From positions 1-64,000 of the forward strand of contig CANSTU010000001.1 of assembly GCA_947650005.1 (NCBI GenBank): a stretch of 64,000 bases of DNA, in the 5' to 3' direction. The position numbers and the translations under genes were made by a program. This DNA comes from an uncultured Lachnospiraceae bacterium. Its GTDB lineage: Bacteria > Bacillota > Clostridia > Lachnospirales > Lachnospiraceae. Under the pieces are notes generated by a model. The model worked only from the letters and a program-made list of their open reading frames with translations, was not told the DNA's origin and did not search any database. This document shows, piece after piece, positions 25,027 to 33,535 of the stretch; positions within the stretch are counted from its first letter, which is position 1, and each line of letters begins with the position of its first letter.

Positions 25027-28000
25027 TCAATAACCGAGATAGCTGATGTTTAAATCCACATCCCCGCTGATCCCGCCGATCCTTCCTTTGGAAGAATACT
25101 GCCACATCTCAAATCTGCCGTTATACGTGGGTGCCGAGGCATACTGGGCCAGCCAGATTTTGCAGCCTCCGAGACTTCCCACGCTCATTTTGGATCCCAG
25201 CCAGGTTTTATTGGCATAAACGCCCGCAGAGTATCCGCTGCTTTGCACGGTCTGGCAGTAAGCGTTGATGATCTCCGTCCTGGTTCCCGCATCGATCCCG
25301 TCTGCACGGCCGCCCGCGGCCTCCACATCCAGAAATACGGGATACGAAATTTTATAATTTTTAATCAGCTCAATGGTCATGGAGGCCTCTTCTATGGCTT
25401 CTATCCTGTTTACTGCCTGAGAGAAGAAGTAGATTCCAACTTTCAGACCGGCTGCCGTGGCTCCCTGAATGTTCGTCCTAAACTTTTGATCCTCAATCAT
25501 CGCTCCCGTGGCAGAACCGCGATAACCGCAGCGGATGATTACAAAGGATACCCCGGAATTTTTCACCTCCGTCCAGTTAATGTTTCCGTTATGGCGGGAT
25601 ACGTCAATGCCCAGCACGCCGGAACCCGCATTTAGGGCGCCGTCGCTGCCAAAGGTATATTTCACGCCCTGGATCGTCTGCTCCCCGGTTACCTTGTTCC
25701 CGTTTTTGTCAAAAAAGTATCTCTTATTGTCTATGTTCTGCCAGCCTGTATATTTATATTCCACATCGTCTTTTAATCTGTAGAATACATTGTATTTGTA
25801 GTAGTCCGCGACAACCGCTTCCACATATTTTCCGTTGGCGTCCTTATAATAGAGCCTATTGCCGTTTTTATCCTTGAGCGGCGTGGTAGTATCCGTTCTC
25901 GGGTCCTTATCCGATACCACGGTCACCTCACAGGTCGCTTTCTTGGAGGTGTCCTCCGAGCTGCAGGCCGTAATGGTCACCTTGCCGGGTTTTAACGCCT
26001 TGATGGTGCCGTTTCCATGCTCTTCCACAGAAACGATCGTCTTGTCCGTGGTGTACCACAGGCATCCGGTATATCCGCCGGTCTCAATCTTCGGATTCAG
26101 CTTCAGGGATTCTCCCACCTTCAATGTGACGCTGGTCTTATCCAGGGTAATTCCTGATACGTTGGCCGCTTTAACAATCAGTTTCTTCGTATCGCTGGAA
26201 GTGCTTCCATCGCGATATTTCACCGTCACCGTATAGGTTGTCTCACCGGCCCGAATCGCTTTGATATTCCCATTGGCATCTATTGTGGCAAATTTGGTGT
26301 TTGCAACGGAAAAAGTGGTCTTGCTGATATCTCCTGTGGCGCTGTAATCCGCCTTCTTCGTTTCCCCGGCAGCGAGCGTCATTTCTTGCATAGAAAAGGA
26401 TTTTCCCGCCACAACGGTGATTGTCACCGTTCCCGTCACTGCGTTTTCCGCTTTTACAGTTATGACCGCACTGCCCGCTGCGACCCCTTTCAGCAGTCCG
26501 GTGCTGTCTATGGTTGCCACGCCCGTGCTGCCGCTTGTCCATGTAATGCTGCCCATGGCTGCATTTTCGGGAACCGGCACTGCCGTCAGCTTCAACGTGC
26601 CTCCCACGGAAACGCTGGTTCCTCCCGTTATGTTGATCTTCTGCACCTGGGCCGCGTCCTCGGATACGGTTACCTTAATCGAGGCGGAAGGTCCGTCCGG
26701 AGATTCCGCCGTAATCGTGGCGCTGCCTGCGCTTTTTCCGGAGATAGTCCCGGCATTCACCGTTGCGATGGCAGGATCGCTGGATTTCCAATTCACCGTC
26801 TGATTTGTGGCATTGGAGGGAACGACGCTGGCTGTCAAGGTAATCGACTCTCCAACCTTCACGGTTACGGCGGTCGCGCTGGGCGAAATACCCGTTACCT
26901 TCACTTCTTCCGGCTTGGGCGTGGAAGAAGATTCCGTGGAAGTCGGCTCCTGAGAGGAAGGCGGCTCCGTGGAAGATGGTTCCTGCGAAGAAGACGGTTC
27001 CGTGGAAGACGGTTCCTGCGAAGAAGTCGGCTCCTGGGAGGACGAAGATTCCTCAGAGGAGGGGTCCGCAGGAGACTCCGTCTGTGTCCTGCCCTGCTGT
27101 CCTGTCGTTGTTTCGGAAAGCGCCATAATTTCCTGCTCTGCTTCGCTTTCCCGATTTGTCCGGCTCTTCATCCCTGCAAACAAGGCATATTCCCGGCTGG
27201 CTATGGCTGCCGGGTCTGGAATCTCTTCCTTTTTAATCTCCACGTAAGCGCTCCCGTCCCCGTTCACGGGCGTTTTGGTGGATTCCACCCACTCCACGGA
27301 GTCCTGTAGCACGGATTCCACGGGAATCTTCACCTGCGTATCTTCCTTGGCTGCATTGACCTCGGATTCGCTCTTGATCTCATCGCTGACGTCTATCTTT
27401 TTATATTCAATCTGGCCTTTCACCGTCACGGGCTGCGCGTCCGCAGGAAGATCATATCCCGTAAGATTTTCCGGCCCTACGATACGCACCGTATAATTCC
27501 CGCCTGTTAAGCCCGTCAGATAGATAATCCCGTCCTTGTCCCCGTCCGTTTCCTGCCAGGTCTTATCAGGCCCTTTGATTTCCACCCGAAAATCCACATG
27601 GGGAATCAATTTGCCCGTCTTTCGGTTTACGAACTTGATTTTCAAATCCTTTTCAACGGAGGTCATGTTCAGGCCCACCTGCACGTTGGAGTTGTCATCC
27701 ACCTCCTCGTAGGTTTCCTCCTCTTGCTGCTCCATATCTTCGACAGCCTGCTGCCTCGCCATATGGGCGTCAGCCACCGCCAGGAAGGTCCCTTCACTGG
27801 CCACGGTGATCTGTGACATGCTTTCACCCACATGCGCAAAGGCCGCCACCTGCCTTTCCGTCCCTTTGGCTCCCATCACCACGGCAAATGTGACCACGGC
27901 AAATAAGCATACCGCAATTCCCGTAAATCCCACCACTTTATCCATGGTCTGCAGGCTGTTCCAAAAAGCCAGGATCGGATTTTCCTGTTTTTTCTTGGAA

Positions 28001-29061
28001 GAGCGTTTCCCGGACGGCGCACGTTTTCCCCGTTCTCTGTCTTCCCAATCGCGGGCATACCGTTCCCGTCCCGGAACACGCCGCACCTTTTTTTCAGTCC
28101 GTTTTTCCGGCTCTTCATATTCTCCAGCTCTGCTGCGTCTGCCCGGCTCTTCATAGTCCGTCTCTTCAGAATCCCGATGGCTCCGCTTATCCCTGTCTAT
28201 TCTCTCCGGCTCCCGGGCGCGCCTTTTATCCCTTGACGCGTCAAATTTCCCGGCCCGAATGCTGTCTCTTCTGGCCCGTCCATCTTCTTTCTCTTTGGGT
28301 GCATACGCTACCTCTTCTTCGAGATAGCCATCCTCCTCATAGGTATGCTTTCCCATTTCCGCAGAATATTCCTCCCGTTTCCGGAGACTCTCCCTTCCCT
28401 TCGTGGAATGTCCTCCCCGCTTCCGAGGGATCTGCGTTTCTTCCACAGGGCGCTTTTCCCTTTTCCGACTGGCCTTCTTTCTTTGCGTTGTATCATCTTC
28501 TCTTTTCCTGCCGGATTCCTGTTCTTCGTTAACCGGTTCCTCATACCGACGGGAATGAGCTCTTTCTATCTCCGTTTGTTCCCTGCCATTCTCTGCGTCT
28601 CCTTTTCCATTCGGGACATAGCTCTCTTTTTTCGCCAAACGTTCTCTTCTGTTTGGGGTTATCCTCTCCCCCGTTCTGCCGGCCAGATCATATTCCTCTT
28701 CCTCCCGGCCGTATGCCTCCATGCTCCGGAGCCGCTCCTCCCTGGCCCGAACGCGCATCGCCGCCTCTCGTCTGCGTTCTTCGTCAGTGCGACCGTCTTC
28801 CCGTTCCAATTCGTTTTGAACAGGTTTCCCTCCCGGACGGCGCGCCGCATCCACCGGATGGGACGCCTCCCTCACCGGACGAAAACCTTCACCCGTCTGT
28901 CCTGTAGCTTCCATTTCAGCAATCCGGGCAGCAGCTTCCTCCAGATCCCGGGTTTCTTCGTAATCGTCCTCGCTGACTTCCCATAGTAATTCATCGCGCC
29001 GGTTCGACATATCCGGCCCCTCTTTCCATTCCTTTTTTGGATCACGTACCCTATCAGACAT
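25027..29061 (-). CDS. Membrane-anchored GH25 muramidase with Ig-like (BIG2) domains
   Basis: 1344 residues from ATG 29061 (GGAG six bases upstream; the frame extends to 29073). The first ~370 form a highly charged Arg/Glu-rich cytoplasmic region, then one membrane helix (about 375-397). A SpaA/Cna_B-like fold follows near 467-553, and a Ser/Glu/Pro linker of SSQEP/STEP repeats near 663-717. About four BIG2-like domains span 718-1053, each with TLKVGES-type starts and a TWKSS-like core. A short choline-binding-like repeat (GWQNIDNKRYFFDKNGNKV) lies near 1110, and the GH25 lysozyme domain spans 1145-1344 with LGIDVSRHNG and VFLDVEA. It should cut the glycan backbone of peptidoglycan while held at the membrane. 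The large cytoplasmic tail is unusual for this family. Confidence 0.9.
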   Translation of the reverse strand: MSDRVRDPKKEWKEGPDMSNRRDELLWEVSEDDYEETRDLEEAAARIAEMEATGQTGEGFRPVREASHPVDAARRPGGKPVQNELEREDGRTDEERRREAAMRVRAREERLRSMEAYGREEEEYDLAGRTGERITPNRRERLAKKESYVPNGKGDAENGREQTEIERAHSRRYEEPVNEEQESGRKREDDTTQRKKASRKREKRPVEETQIPRKRGGHSTKGRESLRKREEYSAEMGKHTYEEDGYLEEEVAYAPKEKEDGRARRDSIRAGKFDASRDKRRAREPERIDRDKRSHRDSEETDYEEPGRRSRAGEYEEPEKRTEKKVRRVPGRERYARDWEDRERGKRAPSGKRSSKKKQENPILAFWNSLQTMDKVVGFTGIAVCLFAVVTFAVVMGAKGTERQVAAFAHVGESMSQITVASEGTFLAVADAHMARQQAVEDMEQQEEETYEEVDDNSNVQVGLNMTSVEKDLKIKFVNRKTGKLIPHVDFRVEIKGPDKTWQETDGDKDGIIYLTGLTGGNYTVRIVGPENLTGYDLPADAQPVTVKGQIEYKKIDVSDEIKSESEVNAAKEDTQVKIPVESVLQDSVEWVESTKTPVNGDGSAYVEIKKEEIPDPAAIASREYALFAGMKSRTNRESEAEQEIMALSETTTGQQGRTQTESPADPSSEESSSSQEPTSSQEPSSTEPSSSQEPSSTEPPSSQEPTSTESSSTPKPEEVKVTGISPSATAVTVKVGESITLTASVVPSNATNQTVNWKSSDPAIATVNAGTISGKSAGSATITAESPDGPSASIKVTVSEDAAQVQKINITGGTSVSVGGTLKLTAVPVPENAAMGSITWTSGSTGVATIDSTGLLKGVAAGSAVITVKAENAVTGTVTITVVAGKSFSMQEMTLAAGETKKADYSATGDISKTTFSVANTKFATIDANGNIKAIRAGETTYTVTVKYRDGSTSSDTKKLIVKAANVSGITLDKTSVTLKVGESLKLNPKIETGGYTGCLWYTTDKTIVSVEEHGNGTIKALKPGKVTITACSSEDTSKKATCEVTVVSDKDPRTDTTTPLKDKNGNRLYYKDANGKYVEAVVADYYKYNVFYRLKDDVEYKYTGWQNIDNKRYFFDKNGNKVTGEQTIQGVKYTFGSDGALNAGSGVLGIDVSRHNGNINWTEVKNSGVSFVIIRCGYRGSATGAMIEDQKFRTNIQGATAAGLKVGIYFFSQAVNRIEAIEEASMTIELIKNYKISYPVFLDVEAAGGRADGIDAGTRTEIINAYCQTVQSSGYSAGVYANKTWLGSKMSVGSLGGCKIWLAQYASAPTYNGRFEMWQYSSKGRIGGISGDVDLNISYLGY

Positions 29062-29164
29062 TTTTATCTCCATTACATCAGATCTGCCAAAGCCTTACTT
29101 GCGAGAAGCAAAAACAGGCCTATTTCCCAATAAAAACGGCCCTCTAATGGCTGCCGTACTCGAT

Positions 29165-29194
29165 AGTATACCACAATGCGCTTTCGCTCTTCAA
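29165..29194 (-). promoter_or_regulatory. Promoter of the GH25 gene
   Basis: On the minus strand TTGAAG (29194-29189), 18 bases, then TATACT (29170-29165) with TTGTGG before it, about 104 bp before the start. Confidence 0.5.
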
Positions 29195-29334
29195 CCTCAC
29201 GCCCTTTCTTTTGGGTCTTTTCCTTCTTAATATTCTCTTAAGATTTGCCCTTTTTGTCGAATTCCTTTCATTGCTAAATCCGGCAGAATATGACAGAATG
29301 AAAACAAATAAAAGAAGAAAAGGAGTGATCTGCC

Positions 29335-29661
29335 ATGATGTATATTCATTATTGTAAATATTGCCGTCGAATCCATATCCTCAACGGTCACAAAGTCTAC
29401 TGCCCCGCCTGCAGCGGGAAACTGACAGAACTCGCCATTTCCTACATAAAATATGTGAACCTGGGCAGGTCCGAACGCTCTGCCCTGAAGGAAAAGTGCG
29501 CCAGCGAAGCCGGCCTTGCGGAATTGTCCGTGGAATATCGGATGCACCGTTACAGCAAATGGTTTCAGACCATGCAGGATGCCTCTCAGGCCGCTCCTAC
29601 AGATAATAAACAAGTATCCCTGCCAGAATACAGCCCACGCCTGCGAGTTTCCGCCCTGTAA
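29335..29661 (+). CDS. Small zinc-ribbon protein of unknown function
   Basis: 108 residues. Two cysteine pairs, CKYC at 7-10 and CPAC at 23-26, form a likely zinc ribbon at the N-terminus. The rest is helical and charged with no recognised family. AAGGAG stands ten bases before the first ATG (two successive ATG codons). Its 3' end overlaps the convergent SMR-like gene by 65 bp, which may cause antisense interference. No function is assigned. Confidence 0.75.
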   Translation: MMYIHYCKYCRRIHILNGHKVYCPACSGKLTELAISYIKYVNLGRSERSALKEKCASEAGLAELSVEYRMHRYSKWFQTMQDASQAAPTDNKQVSLPEYSPRLRVSAL

Positions 29662-29944
29662 TGCGTTCTTTAAAAACCAACCTTCCTAGAAAAAGGACAA
29701 GAATATATCCAAAGGATTCCATCACGGGCCCGCTCAGATAGGGTAATCCCCGCAGGCCGCACAGATTAAGCACGGTGCATAATAGCAGCAACAGATATCC
29801 GCCTATCACCCAGGGATTCAGGTATTCTTGCAGGAAAGAAGCATATTTACCCATGGAGCCTTTTTTCAGAAGCACCTGGGAAAAGGAAGCCGCCGCCACG
29901 CCGGACAGCAGGAACAGATAATAAACCGCTTTCTCACTTGCCAT
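29597..29944 (-). CDS. SMR/EamA-like four-helix transporter, second subunit
   Basis: 115 residues with four predicted helices (about 8-24, 45-63, 67-86 and 97-114), the size and layout of small multidrug resistance proteins. It ends GVGCILAGILVYYL. It overlaps the upstream paired gene by 11 bp, so the two probably form a heterodimer. Such pairs include drug exporters (YkkCD-like) and flippases of undecaprenyl-linked sugars (ArnEF-like). Next to glycan genes a lipid-sugar role is plausible but unproven. Confidence 0.85.
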   Translation of the reverse strand: MASEKAVYYLFLLSGVAAASFSQVLLKKGSMGKYASFLQEYLNPWVIGGYLLLLLCTVLNLCGLRGLPYLSGPVMESFGYILVLFLGRLVFKERITGRKLAGVGCILAGILVYYL

Positions 29945-30302
29945 CTTGCACCTCCTCCCGGCCGCCGTTCACAATCACCGTGCCTGCGATTACCAGAAGT
30001 ATGCCGCAGACATTCTTCAGGCCGATCCTATCGTGGAAAAAGAGGGCAGCCCATACCATCGACCACAAAAGGGCCATGGCCCGGTTTGCATATGCCACGG
30101 AAAGTTCAAACCTTTTGATCATCTGCTGCCAGAGCAGGGCATAGATTCCCAGCACTGCCAGTTCCGCCCCGTAGAGCAGTAAAAAGCCCGGCGACAAGGG
30201 TTGTCTCCCGCTGGCAAGCTTGGCGAATACGCCGGAGAGGGTATAAACGACGATCACGGCCTGAAGCATCAGGATATCCTTTAGAAATATTTTCTTTTTC
30301 AT
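29934..30302 (-). CDS. SMR/EamA-like four-helix transporter, first subunit
   Basis: 122 residues from ATG 30302, which has GAGG ten bases upstream. The frame is open to 30362 but without a ribosome binding site. Four helices are predicted, with YANRAMALLWSMVWAALFFHDRIGLKNVCGILLVIAGTVIV-like C-terminal half repeats typical of the drug/metabolite transporter superfamily. Overlapping stop and start with the downstream partner suggest coupled translation and a two-subunit transporter. A strong promoter lies at 30361-30389. Confidence 0.85.
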   Translation of the reverse strand: MKKKIFLKDILMLQAVIVVYTLSGVFAKLASGRQPLSPGFLLLYGAELAVLGIYALLWQQMIKRFELSVAYANRAMALLWSMVWAALFFHDRIGLKNVCGILLVIAGTVIVNGGREEVQDGK

Positions 30303-30360
30303 AAAATAGCGACCTCGATTCTTTTTGAAGCCGGCAATAGGGATCGGCCGGAACGATATC

Positions 30361-30389
30361 ATTCTAACTGGATTTTAGGGGTTCGTCAA
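30361..30389 (-). promoter_or_regulatory. Promoter of the SMR pair
   Basis: On the minus strand TTGACG (30389-30384), 17 bases, TAGAAT (30366-30361), about 60 bp before the start at 30302. Confidence 0.65.
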
Positions 30390-30430
30390 TGTATATGGAC
30401 GAAGCGGACGCCGGAAGGTAACTATGAAAT

Positions 30431-30506
30431 AAAATGCTGCTTTGAAAACAGATGCCGGGAGACCGCGAGGGCGGGATCCTGGCAGGCTGGTGAAAAGCAG
30501 CATTTT
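30431..30506. ncRNA. Long hairpin with T tails; small RNA or bidirectional terminator candidate
   Basis: AAAATGCTGCTTT (30431-30443) pairs exactly with AAAGCAGCATTTT (30494-30506). A second nested stem (GCCGGGA with TCCTGGC) lies inside the loop. T-rich sequence follows on both strands (TTTTTTCTTC on plus, TTTTATTT on minus). It sits between divergent promoters, so it may insulate them or be a short independent RNA. No family was recognised. Confidence 0.4.
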
Positions 30507-30545
30507 TTCTTCGATTTTTGGAAGCATTTCCCGTTCATTTTGTGT

Positions 30546-30551
30546 TATAAT
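30546..30551 (+). promoter_or_regulatory. Extended -10 box for the 30655 gene
   Basis: TGTGTTATAATGC contains a perfect TATAAT. No good -35 was seen at 16-18 bases. It lies about 104 bp before the start codon. Confidence 0.45.
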
Positions 30552-30654
30552 GCTTTATCATCATATTGTTTTCCTTATCAGGATTCGTAATCGTGTTAAG
30601 AGGTATCTGCGTCAAAATTCTTTTGCTTTATAAAACTACTTAAGGAGAAAGCGA

Positions 30655-31407
30655 ATGCTTACTGTAATTACCATTATTATATTCATTCTTGGAACTTTGC
30701 TGTGTTTTATAAAGGGAAAAAGCTTTGAGAATTGTAAGACGTGGATTTTAAAGAAAATACTGGCAATACTTTCTAACAGAACGTTTAACGATTATCTTGT
30801 GAACACGATGGTCGCCTTTTTGGGTATCACTGCTGCTATTACTTTTACGAATTTTAATACGGTAAGGCAGGAAGAAAGATGGACGATTGAATTTTTAGAA
30901 GATGTTTTATTGACAGAGCTCGATACAAAAATAAGTCTCTTGAACGAAGCCATAGCTGGAATGGACAGGGATTTTGATATTGAAACGGGCAGAAAAGCGG
31001 AAGAATCAGATGGGGGTGAAATCTCAATGGATGTTGGGGAGCCTTCCGATCCAGAGAAATTATTTGAGACAATGAAAGTCTATCCCATATCTCCGGTATC
31101 ATCACTCGATATGCTACTGAACGATTCGCCTTATCAGTATACGATATCCAGATATAGTTATAGTGCGCTTATCGATTGCCGAATGAATTTCACTATGCAA
31201 AAGGCCAGGATTGATGATTCGGACAGCATACAAGAAATGGTAGCGTATTTATCCAAAATGTCCTATGACTTTAAACGTGCACGCAGAATTATAGAAATTG
31301 AATTAGACTATCTAAGCAATAAAATCAGTGAGAAGGATGTCTATGAACAAATACATAAAATATATGATGAATTAAGGGAAAACGAGAATTCCATTGTTGC
31401 GGAATAA
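30655..31407 (+). CDS. Hypothetical two-helix membrane protein
   Basis: 250 residues. Two hydrophobic segments occur near the N-terminus (about 2-20 and 48-67), then a mostly helical, acidic domain with VRQEERWTIEFLEDVLLTELDTKISLLNEA and a C-terminal helical part. TAAGGAGAAAGCG gives a clear ribosome binding site. The gene is visibly richer in A+T than its neighbours, which suggests recent transfer. No family or function was recognised. A role in defence or stress is possible for such proteins but nothing here shows it. Confidence 0.75.
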   Translation: MLTVITIIIFILGTLLCFIKGKSFENCKTWILKKILAILSNRTFNDYLVNTMVAFLGITAAITFTNFNTVRQEERWTIEFLEDVLLTELDTKISLLNEAIAGMDRDFDIETGRKAEESDGGEISMDVGEPSDPEKLFETMKVYPISPVSSLDMLLNDSPYQYTISRYSYSALIDCRMNFTMQKARIDDSDSIQEMVAYLSKMSYDFKRARRIIEIELDYLSNKISEKDVYEQIHKIYDELRENENSIVAE

Positions 31408-31515
31408 CTCCACTGAAAGACGCAGGGGAATTGCAGCTTGAAATGCCCTTTCGGCTATGCTAAGATAGGAGCAATCTTTGAACCAGAAAATATGCCAAAA
31501 AGAATGCGAGGGCTT

Positions 31516-32652
31516 ATGAGCGAAATAGATCACACCACCGATCCAGAGGAAAAAGAGCTGTTATTTTCCGACGATGAAGCCGTCCCGGAGGACATCCCTC
31601 CCGAAACGGCTCTTCCTAAGAAGAAAAAAAGTGCGAGTAAGCGGCGTTCCTCCAGACGGCGCGGTTCTTCACGCCGTCCGGAGGAAAAAAGAAGAGCGGG
31701 CATGCGTCCAAAGGAATCCACCGTCCATCTCGTTCTCATCGGCGTCATCGTCCTCATGCTGTTCTATGGCTTAATTCGTCTGATCCTGTGGAACATCGGC
31801 CAAGATTCGGGATATGATCCCAATGCGGATTCCACTGAGTATGAAACGGAGGCGCTGGACTATATTCAGCCGCTGGACAGAAAGCTTCTGGAAGGCCGCG
31901 AGGACGACGGAATCACCACCATCCTCTGTCTGGGGAACGCCCCCTTCTCCGATGAGCGGGGGCCGGAAGGCCTGGCGGAATTGATTGCATCCAAATGCGA
32001 CGCCACGGTGTATAACTGCGCCTTTCCCAGTTCCTGTATTTCCATGAAATACCAGGAGTACTCGGATTCCTATCCTCTGGATGCGCTCAGTCTATATCTG
32101 GTCACGGCCTCTCTGTGCGGTGGGGATTATACGCTGATGGAGCATGCGGTGAACCAGCTCACACAGGGACAGGATGCGGCCGTAGCTGCGTTGGATACGC
32201 TAAAAAACGTGGATTTCGCCAAGGTGGACATGCTCGTCATGATGTACGATCTGAACGATTATCGGGACGGCCGCTCTCTCGTGGACTTAAATAACGATAT
32301 CAATCTGTTGACCTGGGCCGGCGCCTTGAACGCCTCTATTCAGCAGATTCAGCAGGCTTACCCCCATATCCGGATCGTCCTCCTCTCCCCTTCCTATGGT
32401 TCCTATGAAGATGAAAACGGCAATCTCATCGACGGGGATAAGACGAATCTCGGAAACGGCGTCCTGCCCGACTATGTCCAGTATGAGGTGGATACGGCTA
32501 TGGCGAACGGCGTGAGCATTCTGGATAATTATTACGGCACCATCACGCAGAGCGCCGCGGAAGAGTGTCTTGTGGATGGCTATCGGTTGAACCGCACGGG
32601 CCGGGAACGGATTGCGGCCAGATTTGCCAAAGCTATATTCGGCGTGGAATGA
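31516..32652 (+). CDS. Membrane-anchored SGNH-like protein with altered catalytic residues
   Basis: About 378 residues from ATG 31516 (GAGGG just upstream). The frame is open from a TTG at 31438, so the start is uncertain. A Lys/Arg/Ser-rich cytoplasmic part is followed by one helix (HLVLIGVIVLMLFYGLIRLIL) and an extracellular domain. That domain follows the SGNH/GDSL order, with TTILCLGNAPF at block I, YDLNDY, and DGYRLNRTGRERIA at block V. The usual nucleophile Ser of block I is Ala and the usual block V His is Arg, so it may be catalytically inactive or use another chemistry. It faces, on the opposite strand, an operon with MBOAT/SGNH acylation genes. Confidence 0.75.
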   Translation: MSEIDHTTDPEEKELLFSDDEAVPEDIPPETALPKKKKSASKRRSSRRRGSSRRPEEKRRAGMRPKESTVHLVLIGVIVLMLFYGLIRLILWNIGQDSGYDPNADSTEYETEALDYIQPLDRKLLEGREDDGITTILCLGNAPFSDERGPEGLAELIASKCDATVYNCAFPSSCISMKYQEYSDSYPLDALSLYLVTASLCGGDYTLMEHAVNQLTQGQDAAVAALDTLKNVDFAKVDMLVMMYDLNDYRDGRSLVDLNNDINLLTWAGALNASIQQIQQAYPHIRIVLLSPSYGSYEDENGNLIDGDKTNLGNGVLPDYVQYEVDTAMANGVSILDNYYGTITQSAAEECLVDGYRLNRTGRERIAARFAKAIFGVE

Positions 32653-32706
32653 ATGTTTTGGGATATGGTTCTTGGTTCTCCTATCGCGATCCAAGCCCCC
32701 TATCCG

Positions 32707-33471
32707 TCATCCTTTCGCAGAAGATAGCGGCACGCTGGGATTGCGGAAAATATCATATCCGCCGATCTCTCCGATTTTTTCCAGCCCGCATTCCTCCGGC
32801 TCCCCTTCCGTGGGTTTTGCCTTATTCAGGATAATATATTGAACCCCGCATTCCTGAGCCAGCTGGGCCAGCTGTTTTAAGTCAACCGTCTCCGCCTCCA
32901 TCACAGGATACATGGGATGGGCCTCATAATAAAGGTGCGTTAGGAGCATATCCCGGCCATAAGGCATTTGGATTCGGGAGGAATACTGCCTCACGAAGTG
33001 GAGCAGCTCCGAGGGAAATACAGCCCACACCCGTTCCTCTCCTTCAGCCGGCATGATCAGGTCGCAGATGGCCACCACCTCTTCCGGAAGATGATACCGG
33101 TTGCGCGCCTGGGATACGTTCACATTGTCGTAGACATAATCCCCGCACAAGATACATACGCCGGCCAGAACCGCCAGACCGACGCGGGTGTGCTTTCCGA
33201 TCAGCTTTACGCCCGCATAGGCTGTCACCACCGTCATGGGCAGAAGCCAGAGGATACGATAATAGGTATCCGCTCCGTCCACCTTCTCCATAACCATCTG
33301 GAACAGGGGAAAGAAAAATAGAACCAGAATCACCGCGGAGGACTCCAGAAGCACGATCCGAATTTTTTTGTCCTTTTCTGTGACCAGCAGATAGATCAAC
33401 GCCGCCAGGAACAGGAACGGATAGATGCCACTTCCGCTGTAGTCCATAAATGTCTTCAGAATCACTTTCAC
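32707..33471 (-). CDS. Polytopic membrane protein, C-terminal part of a probable split gene
   Basis: 254 residues starting at GTG 33471, with GGAAGG nine bases upstream. About four helices (roughly residues 16-35, 39-60, 72-88 and 95-112) are followed by a soluble ~140-residue domain with VVAICDLIMPAEGEERVWAV and YGRDMLLTHLYYEAHPMYPVMEAE. Alone it lacks the N-terminal half expected of a GT-C-like protein. The upstream gene 33536-34681 ends in the middle of a helix-rich region 64 bp away in another frame, so the two are probably halves of one ~640-residue protein. Two events (a stop and a frame change) are needed to explain it. Confidence 0.7.
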   Translation of the reverse strand: MKVILKTFMDYSGSGIYPFLFLAALIYLLVTEKDKKIRIVLLESSAVILVLFFFPLFQMVMEKVDGADTYYRILWLLPMTVVTAYAGVKLIGKHTRVGLAVLAGVCILCGDYVYDNVNVSQARNRYHLPEEVVAICDLIMPAEGEERVWAVFPSELLHFVRQYSSRIQMPYGRDMLLTHLYYEAHPMYPVMEAETVDLKQLAQLAQECGVQYIILNKAKPTEGEPEECGLEKIGEIGGYDIFRNPSVPLSSAKG

Positions 33472-33535
33472 TCTTTCATGCCTTCCTTTCCAAAACCTGC
33501 AGCGCCGCTTTGACTACGCCCGCCGCATGGGAAAA

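Larger units (their letters stand above)
30303..30654. other. Divergent intergenic region with promoters and a long hairpin
   Basis: This gap separates the minus-strand SMR pair from a plus-strand membrane protein gene. It holds the minus promoter at 30361-30389, a long structured hairpin at 30431-30506 and a plus-strand -10 box at 30546-30551. Confidence 0.6.

Noticed and set aside
30431..30506. Riboswitch or T-box leader for the SMR pair
   Set aside because: The minus promoter at 30361-30389 lies downstream of the hairpin on that strand, so the structure is not in the SMR transcript.
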